From NCBI RefSeq assembly GCF_964355755.1, contig NC_092674.1, positions 8,811,001 to 8,875,000 on the forward strand: 64,000 nucleotides of DNA, given 5' to 3'. Source of the stretch: Antedon mediterranea. Its lineage: Eukaryota > Echinodermata > Crinoidea > Comatulida > Antedonidae. The notes under the pieces were generated by a model. The model was not told the origin of the DNA, ran no database searches, and worked only from the letters and a program-made list of their open reading frames with translations. Made by a program: the position numbers and the translations under genes. Positions 1-10,332 of the stretch are shown here, in pieces (position 1 is the stretch's first letter; each line of letters opens with the position of its first letter).

Positions 1-27
1 AAATTACGTGCCTTCAACAAAGTTGGG
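1..27 (+). CDS. FNDC3: FNDC3 exon (3' end of an exon cut by the window edge)
   Basis: Reads KLRAFNKVG in frame 1 and is followed by the donor GTAAGC. RAFNKVG is the strand F/G turn typical of an FN3 domain, so this is the end of a domain that begins outside the window. It joins in phase 0 to the exon at 476. Confidence 0.7.
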
Positions 28-3000
28 GTAAGCAAATTGTCAAAATCAGAATAATTTTATTGATCTCCAAAGGAGAAATTCATTTGCTCTGAGTTAAAAC
101 AATTAAAATATGTATATATATAAAAATATTATTATCAAAAACTTCACATTGTAATTCATTCATTTTTTTCATTCATTTATTTGGCATCTCAATACATAAC
201 ATTAAAAATACATCAATAATATATATAATCACCTTAAATATTAAAATACATCAAAAAAGCTAATAAAAATGGCAGAATGATTATTATAAAAAGTATGACA
301 AAAACAATACATATAGAGAGAAGACATGCCAATAAATATTTAGAAACACACCCCAATACTAACATACGTACGTATTAGATATTAAGGCTCCATTTGAATG
401 TATTTAAATTTATTGATTAAGATTATTGAGAAAGATTACTTAGCAACAGCTAACTAGTCTCGCTTTTCTTTGTAGACTGGTCATTTTTCTGACCCGTTAG
501 AGGTACAAACAGGTTGTGGTCCACCTGAAGCACCATCAGAATTAAGTGTGGAAACCCGGTTATTAGCAACGATGATTTGTGCAACGTGGGAAGAACCTTA
601 TTCCAATGGAGCTGAAATTACACAGTATCGATTAGAAAAAGCTTGTGAAGAAAATGTGTTTTCGATGGTAAGTAAGAAATTAAAGTAACTGATAATCCAT
701 GTAAAAGTTTTTAAATTGCATACAATGTTTAGCAGTGTATAAGCAACTTGTTTAAAAACTTAATCTTGACAGGTTTCTTGTGGTAGTCAATGTAGTTGTG
801 AAGTACGTAATCTTTTACCGGCATCATTTTATCAATTCCGAGTGCAAGCAGTAAATCAAGCCGGAGCAGGACCATTCAGTGCTGTTGCGTCAATAACCAC
901 TCCACCCTCTGTGCCTGCTCAAGTGTCAAATCTACAGGTTATTGACCACTCCTGTGACTTTTTAACAATTTCGTGGTCTGAACCTAAGAATTTTGGTGCA
1001 GAAATTATAGCTTATAATATTTATATTGGTGATTTACCTGCTATTCACATAGATAATGTAAATGAATACTGTATTGAAGAGCTACAACCAGATACAAAAT
1101 ACAGGTAAGATACCTATAAACCTGATACCTTTGAATATGGTACCAATGAACACTCAATATGGTACCAATGACCATTGAATATGGTGGTACCAATGAACAC
1201 TCAATATGGTCCCATTGAACATGGCACTAATGAACATTGAACATGGTACCAATGAACATTGAATATGGTCCCAATGAACATGGCACCAATGAACACTCAA
1301 TATGGTACAATGAACATTGAACATGGCACCAATGAACATTGAACATTGAACATTGCACCAATGAACATTGAATATGGTACTACTGAACATTGAACATGAT
1401 ACCAATGTACTTTGAACATGGTACCAATGAACATGGTACTAATGAACATTGAACATGGCACTAATGAACATTGAACGTAGTACTAATGAACATTGAACAT
1501 GGTACTAATGAACATTGAACATGATACCAATGTACTTTGAACATGGTACTAATGAACAATGAACATGGTACTAATGAACATTGAACATGGTACCAATAGA
1601 CATTTTACTGACCCATTTTAATATTAAATACAATAAAAAGTTAAATTTGAATATGCATTTCTCATATACTATGTTGTGCACAAGCATGGACATGCACATC
1701 TACCTATTGTATGTATTTTATTAATTAGCAATCTGTATATTTGTTTAGGATACGTGTGAGAGCAGTGAATGATATAGGAGAGGGACCATCTAGTACAATA
1801 TTGAAAGCACAGACAATGCCACTACCTCCAGACCCTCCAAAGTTAGAATGTGTGCTATGTGGACATCAGAGCTTGAAGCTCAAGTGGGGTGATAATATAA
1901 GGACCAGTACAGAGAACATTAACTATACTTTACAAATGGAAGATAAAAGAGGAAGGTGGGTATTTGTCATAGATGTATTAATACATATTCTAGAGAGTCA
2001 ACTACAGTATAACACGAAATTACAACATGGACAGATACCAGCCAATATGCTGCATTACCTCTCGGCTAATCATATACAACTTTTTGACAATCCGCCAGGA
2101 TAGTGTTGTGCGTTTTTTCTTTGCTTGTTGTCGTTTTTTGTAATTTATGCTTTTTGTATTTTTTGTATTTTTTTAAATTTTTCTGGATAATAAATGAATA
2201 TGAATATGAATACGCCAGTTAGAAGTTGCACCCACTACTCTGGTTCACACACTGCTAAACTGGCTTGCCCATATCAAGCATATTTTATATTCCACAGCTA
2301 GAGTGCCCATCTTATAAAATACTAGTAAAAACTTATTTTTATTACAGGTTTTGTGTGGTTTACAATGGTGCTAATATGAATTTTAAGGTTTCCAAGTTAA
2401 CAGAACAGACTGAATATCGATTTAGGATATGTTCAAGTAACAACTCTGGGGACGGTCCTTTCTCAGAGGTACATACATTTTTAACTGGCAAAGCACCTCC
2501 TGGTACAATGAAAGGTAACATACATTTCATTTCTTTATATACATATATAAACACATCGGGCATAGGGCGTATCAATTTGATCTCTGGTGCGTGTGCATAC
2601 AATTGAGGAACTAGTGCTGTTCCGCCGTACTATGTCAAGAATGTTAAAAGAGTTGTTATCCAATCGCGTTTGAACAATACCATGAAAGCCCCAGTAGTCT
2701 AATGGTTAGGACATCTGCATATCAAGCAGAAGGTTCCAAGTTCGAGTGTCGGTTGGGGTGATTTTTTCCCATTCTCACAGATTTCCTCATCTTTATCGTT
2801 TCAATTTACGTACTGTATATATATATATATATATATATATATTCAGGTAAAAAAACAGAACCCACAAAGCCCAAATGGGGATTGGTATATAATATACAGA
2901 GGGACCAAAACATTTTAAAAATCATATAACAAAAAATAACTATGCTGAATGTTACAAAATTTCTGTTTAAAAAAAAAGAAAATAGCTTTCATTAGAATTT

Positions 3001-3871
3001 CATTCACACACTAATAGCATATTGGTAGACTTGGGTGAGTAATGTTTCTTTTTTTTTATCATGATATACCCATATTGCATTCAATAACCATTACCATTTA
3101 TGATCCTAGCTCCAAAGGTTGTAAGTGTAACTCCAAGTAGCTGTGAATTACAATGGCAAGAGGTATCTCCATTACAAGATGATACAATATGCTACCATCT
3201 AGAAAATGATTATAATAAGGTAAGAATTATGTTACGGAGGAGACAGACACAGTTATTAAAGAGACAACTTTTGGACAAATAAAAATGCCCCATAACGACT
3301 AGTGTGGCACAGTGTGTACTTATTTATTTTTAATGATGGTAAACACTATCGGGATCCAAAAAGTTTCCACTTAATAGTAATAGGAGTACTTCTAAAAGAG
3401 AGGTTTCACTGTACAATCAAATGTATGCAATTATTCTTTCATTTGGTATGCCATCATATAGGAACTATAATGAATCCACAAACAACTCAACAATTAGTTG
3501 TCGAATCTAAATAATTCCTCCATGGTCAGGTCTACAATGCACATATAATTATGTTATTGTCTCGATAGGTTTACCAAGGATCCGACAATAAATTCACTTT
3601 AACCAATCTCACTCCAAACACCGAATATCGAGTACGTGTGTGTGCTGTTCGACTATCTGCTGATGACTCGACCGAGCTCATTGGTCCATTTAGTCCAGGA
3701 ACACCATTTACCACACAGCCTCAACCAATTGGAGCGTACAACTCGGATGTCAAGGACATTGAGGAGGCGCAACGACAACCAATGGCCGACGAATTAATGA
3801 TCATCATTTTCATGGTTGTTTTTGTTGTGTTTGCTGCTATTCTTGCTTTTCTGATGGCTAGTTACTCATAA
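1..3871 (+). CDS. FNDC3: FNDC3-type fibronectin type III protein, C-terminal part (7 exons)
   Basis: The coding exons are 1-27, 476-667, 773-1104, 1749-1955, 2348-2514, 3110-3219 and 3569-3871. They join in phase to 445 codons plus TAA, and every visible junction is GT/AG. The conceptual protein shows the tail of one FN3 domain, then four more FN3 domains with the usual core Trp of strand B (ATWEEP, ISWSEP, LKWGD, LQWQEV) and Tyr of strand F (YQFRVQAVN, YRIRVRAVN, YRFRICSSN, YRVRVCAVR). A spacer follows, then a single hydrophobic segment (IIIFMVVFVVFAAILAFLM) four residues from the end. Vertebrate FNDC3A and FNDC3B have the same plan, a string of FN3 domains ending in a C-terminal membrane anchor, and the motif ELIGPFSPGTPF resembles their last domain. 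By family knowledge it is a membrane-anchored adhesion or secretory-pathway protein. The N-terminal part lies to the left of the window. I cannot separate the A and B types, because invertebrates usually have one copy. Confidence 0.88.
476..667 (+). CDS. FNDC3: FNDC3 exon: end of one FN3 domain and first half of the next
   Basis: The acceptor is TTTGTAG and the donor GTAAGT. There are 64 codons in phase 0/0. It finishes the previous FN3 domain (GHFSDPLEVQT), crosses the Pro-rich hinge GPPEAP and starts the next domain with the core Trp in ATWEEP. It begins too far from an ATG to show as a long open frame. Confidence 0.85.
773..1104 (+). CDS. FNDC3: FNDC3 exon: FN3 second half plus most of the next FN3
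   Basis: The acceptor is TTGACAG and the donor GTAAGA. It begins in phase 0 and ends in phase 2. It carries YQFRVQAVNQAGAGPF (end of one domain), the hinge TPPSVPAQ and the next domain with ISWSEP, ending at LQPDTKY. Confidence 0.9.
1125..1600 (+). repeat. Intronic minisatellite, about 22 bp, ATGGTACCAATGAACATTGA type
   Basis: About 22 diverged head-to-tail copies of a roughly 22-bp unit built from ATGGTACCAATGAAC and ATTGAAC fill most of the intron between FNDC3 exons 773-1104 and 1749-1955. Some copies lose the ATTGAAC half. The long open frame on the minus strand here is only the repeat read backwards. Confidence 0.9.
1749..1955 (+). CDS. FNDC3: FNDC3 exon: end of FN3 and start of the next
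   Basis: The acceptor is TTGTTTAG and the donor GTGGGT. One base completes the Arg codon split with the previous exon, giving YRIRVRAVNDIGEGPSS. After the hinge PLPPDPPK comes strand B (LKLKWGD). It ends in phase 2. The open frame runs on into the intron, but the FN3 pattern stops at the donor. Confidence 0.88.
1965..2215 (+). mobile_element. Probable retroposon 3' end in an FNDC3 intron
   Basis: A stretch with a short open frame to 2103, then a T-rich tract and a terminal AATAAATGAATATGAATATG repeat. A short-period A-rich tail like this is usual at the 3' end of non-LTR retroposons. I could not define its left end or a target duplication. Confidence 0.35.
2348..2514 (+). CDS. FNDC3: FNDC3 exon: second half of an FN3 domain
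   Basis: The acceptor is ATTACAG and the donor GTAACA. It begins with the last base of a split Arg codon and ends in phase 1. It encodes CVVYNG, then LTEQTEYRFRICSSNNSG (strands E to G), then the hinge APPG. Confidence 0.88.
2688..2760 (+). tRNA. tRNA-like gene, predicted anticodon ATC, probably a pseudogene or SINE head
   Basis: A 73-nt cloverleaf can be drawn. The acceptor GCCCCAG pairs with TTGGGGT (two G-T pairs). The D stem is GTCT/GGAC, and the anticodon stem TCTGC/GCAGA is perfect with loop ATATCAA. The T loop is TTCGAGT. The A box TAGTCTAATGG matches the Pol III consensus. The T stem CCAAG/GTCGG has two mismatches, and A at position 32 with A34 is odd, since the normal Asp tRNA has GTC. 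It lies in an FNDC3 intron in the same direction as the gene. The transcription signals look intact, but function as a tRNA is doubtful. Confidence 0.5.
2762..2767 (+). terminator. Pol III T-run after the tRNA-like gene
   Basis: Six T residues one base after the tRNA-like 3' end, at the expected place for RNA polymerase III termination. Confidence 0.5.
2816..2842. repeat. (TA)n microsatellite
   Basis: About 13 uninterrupted TA units in the same FNDC3 intron. Confidence 0.9.
3110..3219 (+). CDS. FNDC3: FNDC3 exon: first half of the last FN3 domain
   Basis: The acceptor is GATCCTAG and the donor GTAAGA. It begins with two bases of a split Ala codon and ends in phase 0. It reads PKVVSVTPSSCELQWQEV, the A and B strands with the core Trp, then YHLENDYNK. 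Confidence 0.87.
3569..3871 (+). CDS. FNDC3: FNDC3 last exon: end of FN3, linker, membrane anchor
   Basis: The acceptor is TCGATAG, in phase 0. It encodes FTLTNLTPNTEYRVRVCAVR, then the linker, then a single hydrophobic helix and the short tail ASYS before TAA at 3869. The helix near the very C terminus suggests tail anchoring, as in FNDC3A/B. Confidence 0.92.
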   Translation, partial: VYQGSDNKFTLTNLTPNTEYRVRVCAVRLSADDSTELIGPFSPGTPFTTQPQPIGAYNSDVKDIEEAQRQPMADELMIIIFMVVFVVFAAILAFLMASYS

Positions 3872-6800
3872 CTTAGATTTATAAAAATTATATATATATA
3901 TTAATCTTACATTATATAATAGAATTATATTTATCTTTTTCGGACATCATGCAACCTAGTACATAAATATTTTAACAAAAGGACAGACAATAGTGAACCT
4001 CTGCATATTTATTTCCATTGCAGAGTTCTTTAGCGACCACAAAACATTTTATAAAATATTTTTAAAGCTACTCTTCCATTTATTGAGAAATAATTGCTTA
4101 TTAAAATTGTTTGTAAAAGAGTATTTTAAATCCAAATCAAATATTCCAAATCATATCTACAGCTTAGAAACGTTGAAAACGCATATTTTAAAATGAATTT
4201 ATACCTAGTAATTATATCTGCTTTGTTTTCTTGTTTATTGTACAATCATTTTTGTGATGTTTCTTTCCCGAATGAATTATTCCAAAGACAATATCTGTAC
4301 ATTTAAAATCCTGTTTGCAATATTCAGTGACTCATTTGAAGTTTTATTTTATTTTTTAAAACGTGGCCAAAATTATCTATTTAAGTGACTTGTGTCTGTA
4401 AAATATATAAAAAAAAAGTTACATATAATGTTTGAAGTTTGAAAACAGGTTTTGACAGTTGTGTGGGGATAAAGCTTTTGGGAAATTTATTTTGCGTTTA
4501 AGTGCCTTAATGTTGCCAGAGAGTGTATTTACTGTACTTGCTTTTTAATGTATATATTGCTGTTAATGATCAAATCTAACAATTGTATAAGAACACTAGT
4601 TTGCCATTGAACGCTCTTTTTAGCAATGATACATTTTTATTACAGAGCAGTCAATATTTCTTCCCAACAATCACTCAATTCAAAATAAAAATTTTGTAAT
4701 AATATTTTAGACTCAATATATTGAATCAATATCAAAATCAAACTTATATTCGGTCACCTTACTCTAATCAAATTTTGCATACAAATAAAACGTGTTTTTG
4801 TCCAAATAATATTATTTGGTATGTGGACAAACTTTACCAAAAAACGCACATTATATGCTATATATGATTTTTTTTTTCTGATATAAATTATATCGGAGTT
4901 TTAACTGAAGTAATGCTTATTTGATCATTTAACTTTCTTATACCACTGTGTAAATAGGGAATTTTCGATTTTACATGGTAGTCGACTGGTACTCAGGTTA
5001 ACAGGTATATGGACGTTATGTGTGGACATGTATGTTGACACGCCAGATTCAGCCAGAGGCAAATTTCCATGAATGAAGGCCAGTGATAGGGCACTGAACA
5101 CGTTTAGTCGAAATACAAATATATTTAAAAATACCTTCCCACCGGTCGATTACAATGAGAATATATGACAGATTACGTGTGAACACACAACAAGCTAAAC
5201 CACAGCTAGATAGATAGACCACAATTTAACTCCAATACAGAAAATATTGTGTAAAGATAGTTTCAATGGAGTCCGTCTTGGTTTATAATAAGTAAATGTG
5301 ACATTTCTGTTCTTTATCAATTATGTTAATCCACACTCTAATATGATAATATTTGATGTGTGTTAAGTATAATTTATCATTTTTTGGAAGGAAGAAAAAT
5401 ATTATTTACAGTGTAAAGAGATTAAATAAAATGAATTTAAAACTATTTTCAACAAATTAAAAATATTAGAATATGAATTATAAAAAAAAATGAATTTAAA
5501 TAACATTAATAATTTAATGTTAACACTGCGATGGGAATATTTAAATATTGAATAATTAAATCATAGAATTTTATTATATTTTTCATTCAAATTTAAGCTC
5601 TGTGGTTTAATTTATATGTACTGTACTTAATTAAATTTGGTCTGTTTTAGAAATGTAAATAGTTGTTATGTAAATGTCTGCAAATGCTTTGGTCAATTGC
5701 AGAATATATTTAAGGTAAATATTTCTGGGTTCGCTATTCGACTTCTAAATTCAAACACAAATTTTCTTCCGAAAGACATTTTGCTTAATATAAATTTATT
5801 TTTCTTTAATGTAAATGGGAATAATGTTGGTTCTAAATTTTAAATTGATCATAAAGTTACAGTATTATTTTAAAATTATCTTTTAAAATCACAAACATTC
5901 CTTGGTTGTTTCCATGGTTTCGATACAGATAACATTAACCCTTGACCTTTTTAAATTTTCAGATTTATTGTAATTTTCTTTTGATGAAATATATATATAT
6001 ATAAATTTATCAATGCTTTCTGCTATTTGTATTATTAATATGTATTGAATTTAAATAAGACATTTTAAACAAAAAAAAAGTAATATTAATGTACAGTGTG
6101 TGTACAGGTAGGCCTATGCTTTGTAAAAATTTAAGAAAAGTGTTTCACTCATCATTCATTCAAAAAGACTTTTTGTCATTGCCTTTTTCTCATGAAATGT
6201 ACTTATTGTGTTGCTTTGTGTACATCATTTGTGTACAGAAAAAGAATGTATTTTACTTTCCGTAAATGATCAAATTTGGTAACGTTTAATTTAATTTGAC
6301 TACAACATAAAGTGGTGTTAGATTATTACATATTTTTTGCAACAATATACATGTCAACACAAAAGAAGTTTCAAATACGCATGCTGAGCAATAATAATTT
6401 AAGATCGTCCGACGACTTGACGAAAATTGCCAAATCAAATTCAAACATCTGTGAATCAGAATTTCAGGTCCTTGCCAAAGCTCTCTATTTAAGTGTTACT
6501 CTCTACTATACATCTACAGCACTGCACCTCAAATTTGGTCATTTACAGTACATATACTCAAACAGTTTGTTGTTTTAAAATTATGATTTACTTGTTAGTG
6601 GTAATGATACCAGTAACTAATATTAATTGTGTAGTCAATTATTGAATATTTAAAACTAAAATAGAGTTGTATCTATAAAGAAAAAAAACTTTCATTGGTA
6701 ATGTTGTATGAAATGGTCCTGTTTAATTGGGTATATTTTAGCAACCCTCTGGCAATTTGTGCTGTGGTCAGATGGGTATGGCTATGTTATAATAAAGTGG

Positions 6801-7242
6801 GCTATTTGTAATTGGGTGTTGCCAGAAAAATCATTCAAAACTGTATTTGTATCTGCTGGCGTCTTTATATTTCTCAGAATTTAGGCGTCTTGATTCTTTT
6901 AAATTATTTGTTACATAATATTTTTGTTTGTATTACATCATTTATTTTAATAATTACTTAAGGTTCTAAGATGTTAATATATTTTTAAGTACTGTAGTTT
7001 GATAACAGTGTCTTCAATTTAGTTCAATTTTATGTAATATGTATTTTTAGTCATACATGTATTATGAATGAATTTGTATGTATATACATATATACACATA
7101 CACACAAATATACATTTGTATATATATATTCAGTGCACATAACATTGCATATGTATATACAAATGCGGTATATTGTACAGTACATCTGATAAAATACTTT
7201 TGGTTAAATGTTCTTTCAACGGTGCCTACTTATTTTTACTAG
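3872..7242. other. FNDC3 3' UTR and intergenic DNA, no gene seen
   Basis: AT-rich sequence with simple A/T runs and TATA-rich patches (for example 7080-7130). The few open frames of 60-90 codons have no domain pattern and no exon signals. The FNDC3 3' untranslated region must occupy the left part. Confidence 0.6.
4784..4789 (+). promoter_or_regulatory. Possible poly(A) signal of FNDC3
   Basis: AATAAA followed within 10 bases by GTGTTTTTG, about 0.9 kb after the stop codon. Another AATAAA is at 4684. In AT-rich DNA such hexamers are frequent, so the choice is uncertain. Confidence 0.25.
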
Positions 7243-7254
7243 CTATTACATTCC

Positions 7255-7382
7255 TTTACAATAAAATTTAATGACAAAAAACAAGAATATCGACGTTTCG
7301 GAACCATCATGGAACGTCGATCTTCTTGTTTTGTTGTCATTAAATTTTATTGTAAAGTTATATAGTAAGCGTCTATTAATTC
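7255..7382 (-). mobile_element. Small hairpin insertion with 12-bp flanking direct repeats
   Basis: The direct repeat CTATTACATTCC lies at 7243-7254 and 7383-7394. Between them 7255-7356 forms a roughly 100-nt hairpin whose outer arms, TTTACAATAAAATTTAATGAC and its complement, are perfect. Its centre carries ACGTTTCGG opposite GAACGTCG. Read on the minus strand, the centre gives CCGAAACGTCGAT after a degenerate CATGATGG, resembling the hammerhead-containing ends of Penelope-like elements. The 12-bp repeats look like a target-site duplication. Confidence 0.6.
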
Positions 7383-7610
7383 CTATTACATTCCCCTCCT
7401 AAAATCACATTTATGTAAACAGTTGACAGAAATTGTAGCCTACGTTTTAGTAGTACTAAGTAAACCTAGTTGGTTCACCGGTTTGTTCTTAATTTAGGCC
7501 AAGAAAATGTTATCCAAGTGGTTTGAAAACATCTGGGTCGGTCATCTCTATTTTCTCATATTTATATATGGGGCGTGAACTTATTTTACCACTTATCATG
7601 TTTATATTGG

Positions 7611-7804
7611 TTGGTTCCCACTTGGGCGTAAAAGCACCGCAAGTAATTTGACCAATCACGACGTGATGGATCATCTGAACTGCTGCTTGTGAATAGTGAC
7701 TGTGGTTAGTTTAAATCTTGGTTCTCATAAGCCACAACGCAACCGAGCAGTTCTGGTGATTCATCGCATCGTTATTGGTTTGATACTATACTAGTGGGAA
7801 CCAA
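7611..7804. mobile_element. MITE with TTGGTTCCCACT terminal inverted repeats
   Basis: It starts with TTGGTTCCCACT and ends with AGTGGGAACCAA. Inner segments also pair (ACCAAT with ATTGGT, GAACTGCT with AGCAGTTC), so nearly the whole 194 bp folds back. It has no coding capacity. The target duplication is not clear. Confidence 0.7.
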
Positions 7805-8791
7805 GCTTGACTATTTGCTTTCTTCCTTTTGAAACCAAACAACAGTCACGGTACAGCCTCTGGTCAAATTGGAACAACTAGCATAATTTTCGTCTATGGT
7901 TCCATACAATGTCCGCTCTTAATTATTACTTTCGACCGACCCTCGTTTTCAAGTTTCCTTACTTGGGTACAAATTTAATGGCCGTTTTATCCCGCTAGAT
8001 GTTACAAGGGATTAAGATATCTCGTCTATTTTTGAATGTTTAATAAGCTGCATGCTGAATAACTGTAAGCTTGAAGAAAAAAAAACGAAAAATTGATCTA
8101 AGACTTGTCTGTCATACATTTAGTGAAGGCAATTTGTTTGTAGTGAATGTCCATTATTTAGATTACAATTATTTACATATAGGCATACAGTATTCTAATT
8201 TCAACTCAATCTCTCTTCACTTACATGTATTTGTTTCGTTGACTTCGTGATGATCAAATGTAACACCTGCACTATGTGCTGTTCTATTTATAGAAGTTTT
8301 AACTCTCTATCCTTGTTCTAAAAATAGACTTTCTATTTATAGATCCATTGAATTCGTTGAATACTTGTTCTAATAGCCTATGTATGTCTAGCTATTTATG
8401 TTTATATTGTACAATTGTTCTTTTTAACTTAATCAACTCAACATGGGGCAAAGAAGACGCATGTTTTGTCTGTGTGCAAAAATATACTTTATGTCGATGT
8501 AATTTTAGTCTTCTTTCTAAGGGCTATGTTCTGTTTGTGGTTGCTATGGACTGACATCAATTATGTCCTTAAAGAAAGACCATTTCAATTAATTCAATCA
8601 TTTTGGTCAATAAAACATATTTAATCAGAAAACAGAATTACTCCGTAACGCAATTATTTTTGGATATGGTAGTGTGTTAATGATTGAGACAAATGTACCT
8701 AAAAAGTGACACAAAAACCTTCACTGTCCGAATCAGTGACTGAGATCATCTGCAAGATTTAACCAAGTCAGACCTAGGCTATCAAAAAACT

Positions 8792-9729
8792 GATAGCCTT
8801 GGTCAGCTATGGGTTAAATAGTCGAAGATGTAAGTCCGGATAGCCTTGGTCAGACATCATTCCCAGAATGGGTTAAATAGTCGAAGATGAAAGTCCTGAT
8901 AGCCTTGGTCAGACATCATTCCCAGAATGGGTTAAATAGTCGAAGATGAAATCCTGATAGCCTTGGTCAGACATCATTCCCAGAATGGGTTAAATAGTCG
9001 AAGATGAAAGTCTTGATAGCCTTGGTCAGACATCATTCCCAGAATGTGTTAAATAATCGATGATGAAAGTCATGACAACCTTGGTCAGACATCATTCCCA
9101 GAATGGGTTAAATAGTCGAAGATGAAAGTCCCGATAGCCTTGGTCAGACATCATTCCCAGAATGGGTTAAATAGTCGAAGATGAAAGTCCCGACAACCTT
9201 GGTCAGACATCATTCCCAGAATGGGTTAAATAGTCGAAGATGAAAGTCCTGATAGCCTTGGTCAGACATCATTCCCAGAATGGGTTAAATAGTCGAAGAT
9301 GAAATTCCTGATAGCCTTGGTCAGACATCATTCCCAGAATTGGTTAAATAGTCGAAGATGAAAGTTCTGATAGCCTTGGCCAGACATCATTCCCCATTCC
9401 CAGAATAGGTTAAATAGTCGAAGATGAAAGTCCTGATAGCCTTGGTCAGACATCATTCCCAGAATGGGTTAAATAGTCGAAGATGAAAGTTCTGATAGCC
9501 TTGGCCAGACATCATTCCCAGAATAGGTTAAATAGTCGAAGATGAAAGTCGTGACAACCTTGGTCAGACATCATTCCCAGAATGGGTTAAATAGTCGAAG
9601 ATGAAAGTTCTGATAGCCTTGGCCAGACATCATTCCCAGAATGGGTTAAATAGTCGAAGATGAAAGTCCTGATAGCCTTGGTCAGACATCATTCCCAGAA
9701 TGGGTTAAATAATCGAAGATAGAAGTCCT
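8792..9729. repeat. 59-bp minisatellite, 16 copies
   Basis: Sixteen head-to-tail copies of a 59-60 bp unit starting GATAGCCTTGGTCAGACATC and containing GGGTTAAATAGTCGAAGATG. The first copy lacks 12-13 bp, and one copy (about 9380) has a 7-bp internal duplication. Variants recur: GACAACC instead of GATAGCC in copies 6, 8 and 14, and TTGGCCAG in copies 11, 13 and 15. This shows that blocks of two or more units were duplicated together. Confidence 0.95.
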
Positions 9730-9922
9730 GAATGCAGTGCTGATAATTTTCAAAAGTATGCAGCGCCGATAGCTTCTGCATCTCCAGCAAGCAGCTACAT
9801 CCCCCGAAAATTATTTTTAAAACAGATTATTTCAGGCTGTACTACAATATAGGATTGCAATGCTATATTTGAAAACATTGTTAGAAAAACCCGTGACTGT
9901 TTAGAATTAGGTGGAAAAAATG

Positions 9923-10085
9923 ATTTGCACATTTGTAGAATTTCATTTGCACATTTAACGTCAAAACTAATCGTTTTTACATTTAACGGCGTGATGTTTG
10001 CACATTAGTGAATTATACCTTTTTACAGATTTGCACATTTGAGGGTGCCATGTTTGCACAAATGTGGTTGTTTGCACATTTGAAG
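9923..10085. repeat. Degenerate TTTGCACATT repeat
   Basis: The decamer TTTGCACATT or a near match occurs about seven times at irregular spacing between the minisatellite and the palindrome array. Confidence 0.45.
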
Positions 10086-10240
10086 GCAACATGTTTGAAC
10101 AAACTGTTCAGCTTATATGGTTATTTTTTTACCAATGGCACAATTTGTTCGACGAATACTATTTCGTTATGTATTTATATCATATAGGAAGTTTGATTAT
10201 TTGAATAACGCATTTTAAAATCTTTCTTACATTTGCCTTT

Positions 10241-10332
10241 TTATATATATGCGCAAATATTGCTTTGTATCATCTTATATCATAGTAAACAGTTTGTCGA
10301 AAAATAAAAGGGTCGAAATTTTGCAATTTTCG
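10241..10332 (+). repeat. Left inverted flank of the palindrome array
   Basis: The segment with TATGCGCAAATATTGCTTTG followed by TATCATCTTATA and later AAATAAAAGGGTCGAAA is repeated inverted at 15780-15866. This suggests that the array grew inside an element with its own terminal inverted repeats. Confidence 0.75.

Noticed and set aside
1154-1405. Minus-strand open frame of 83 codons
   Set aside because: It lies entirely in the 22-bp intronic minisatellite. Open only because the repeat contains no stop in that frame.
5637-6578. Open frames of 68 and 88 codons after FNDC3
   Set aside because: AT-rich, no domain and no splice signals. Probably 3' untranslated or intergenic.
8792-9729. Regular array resembling a CRISPR
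   Set aside because: The whole 59-bp unit is repeated without unique spacers, in an intron-containing animal genome. It is a minisatellite.
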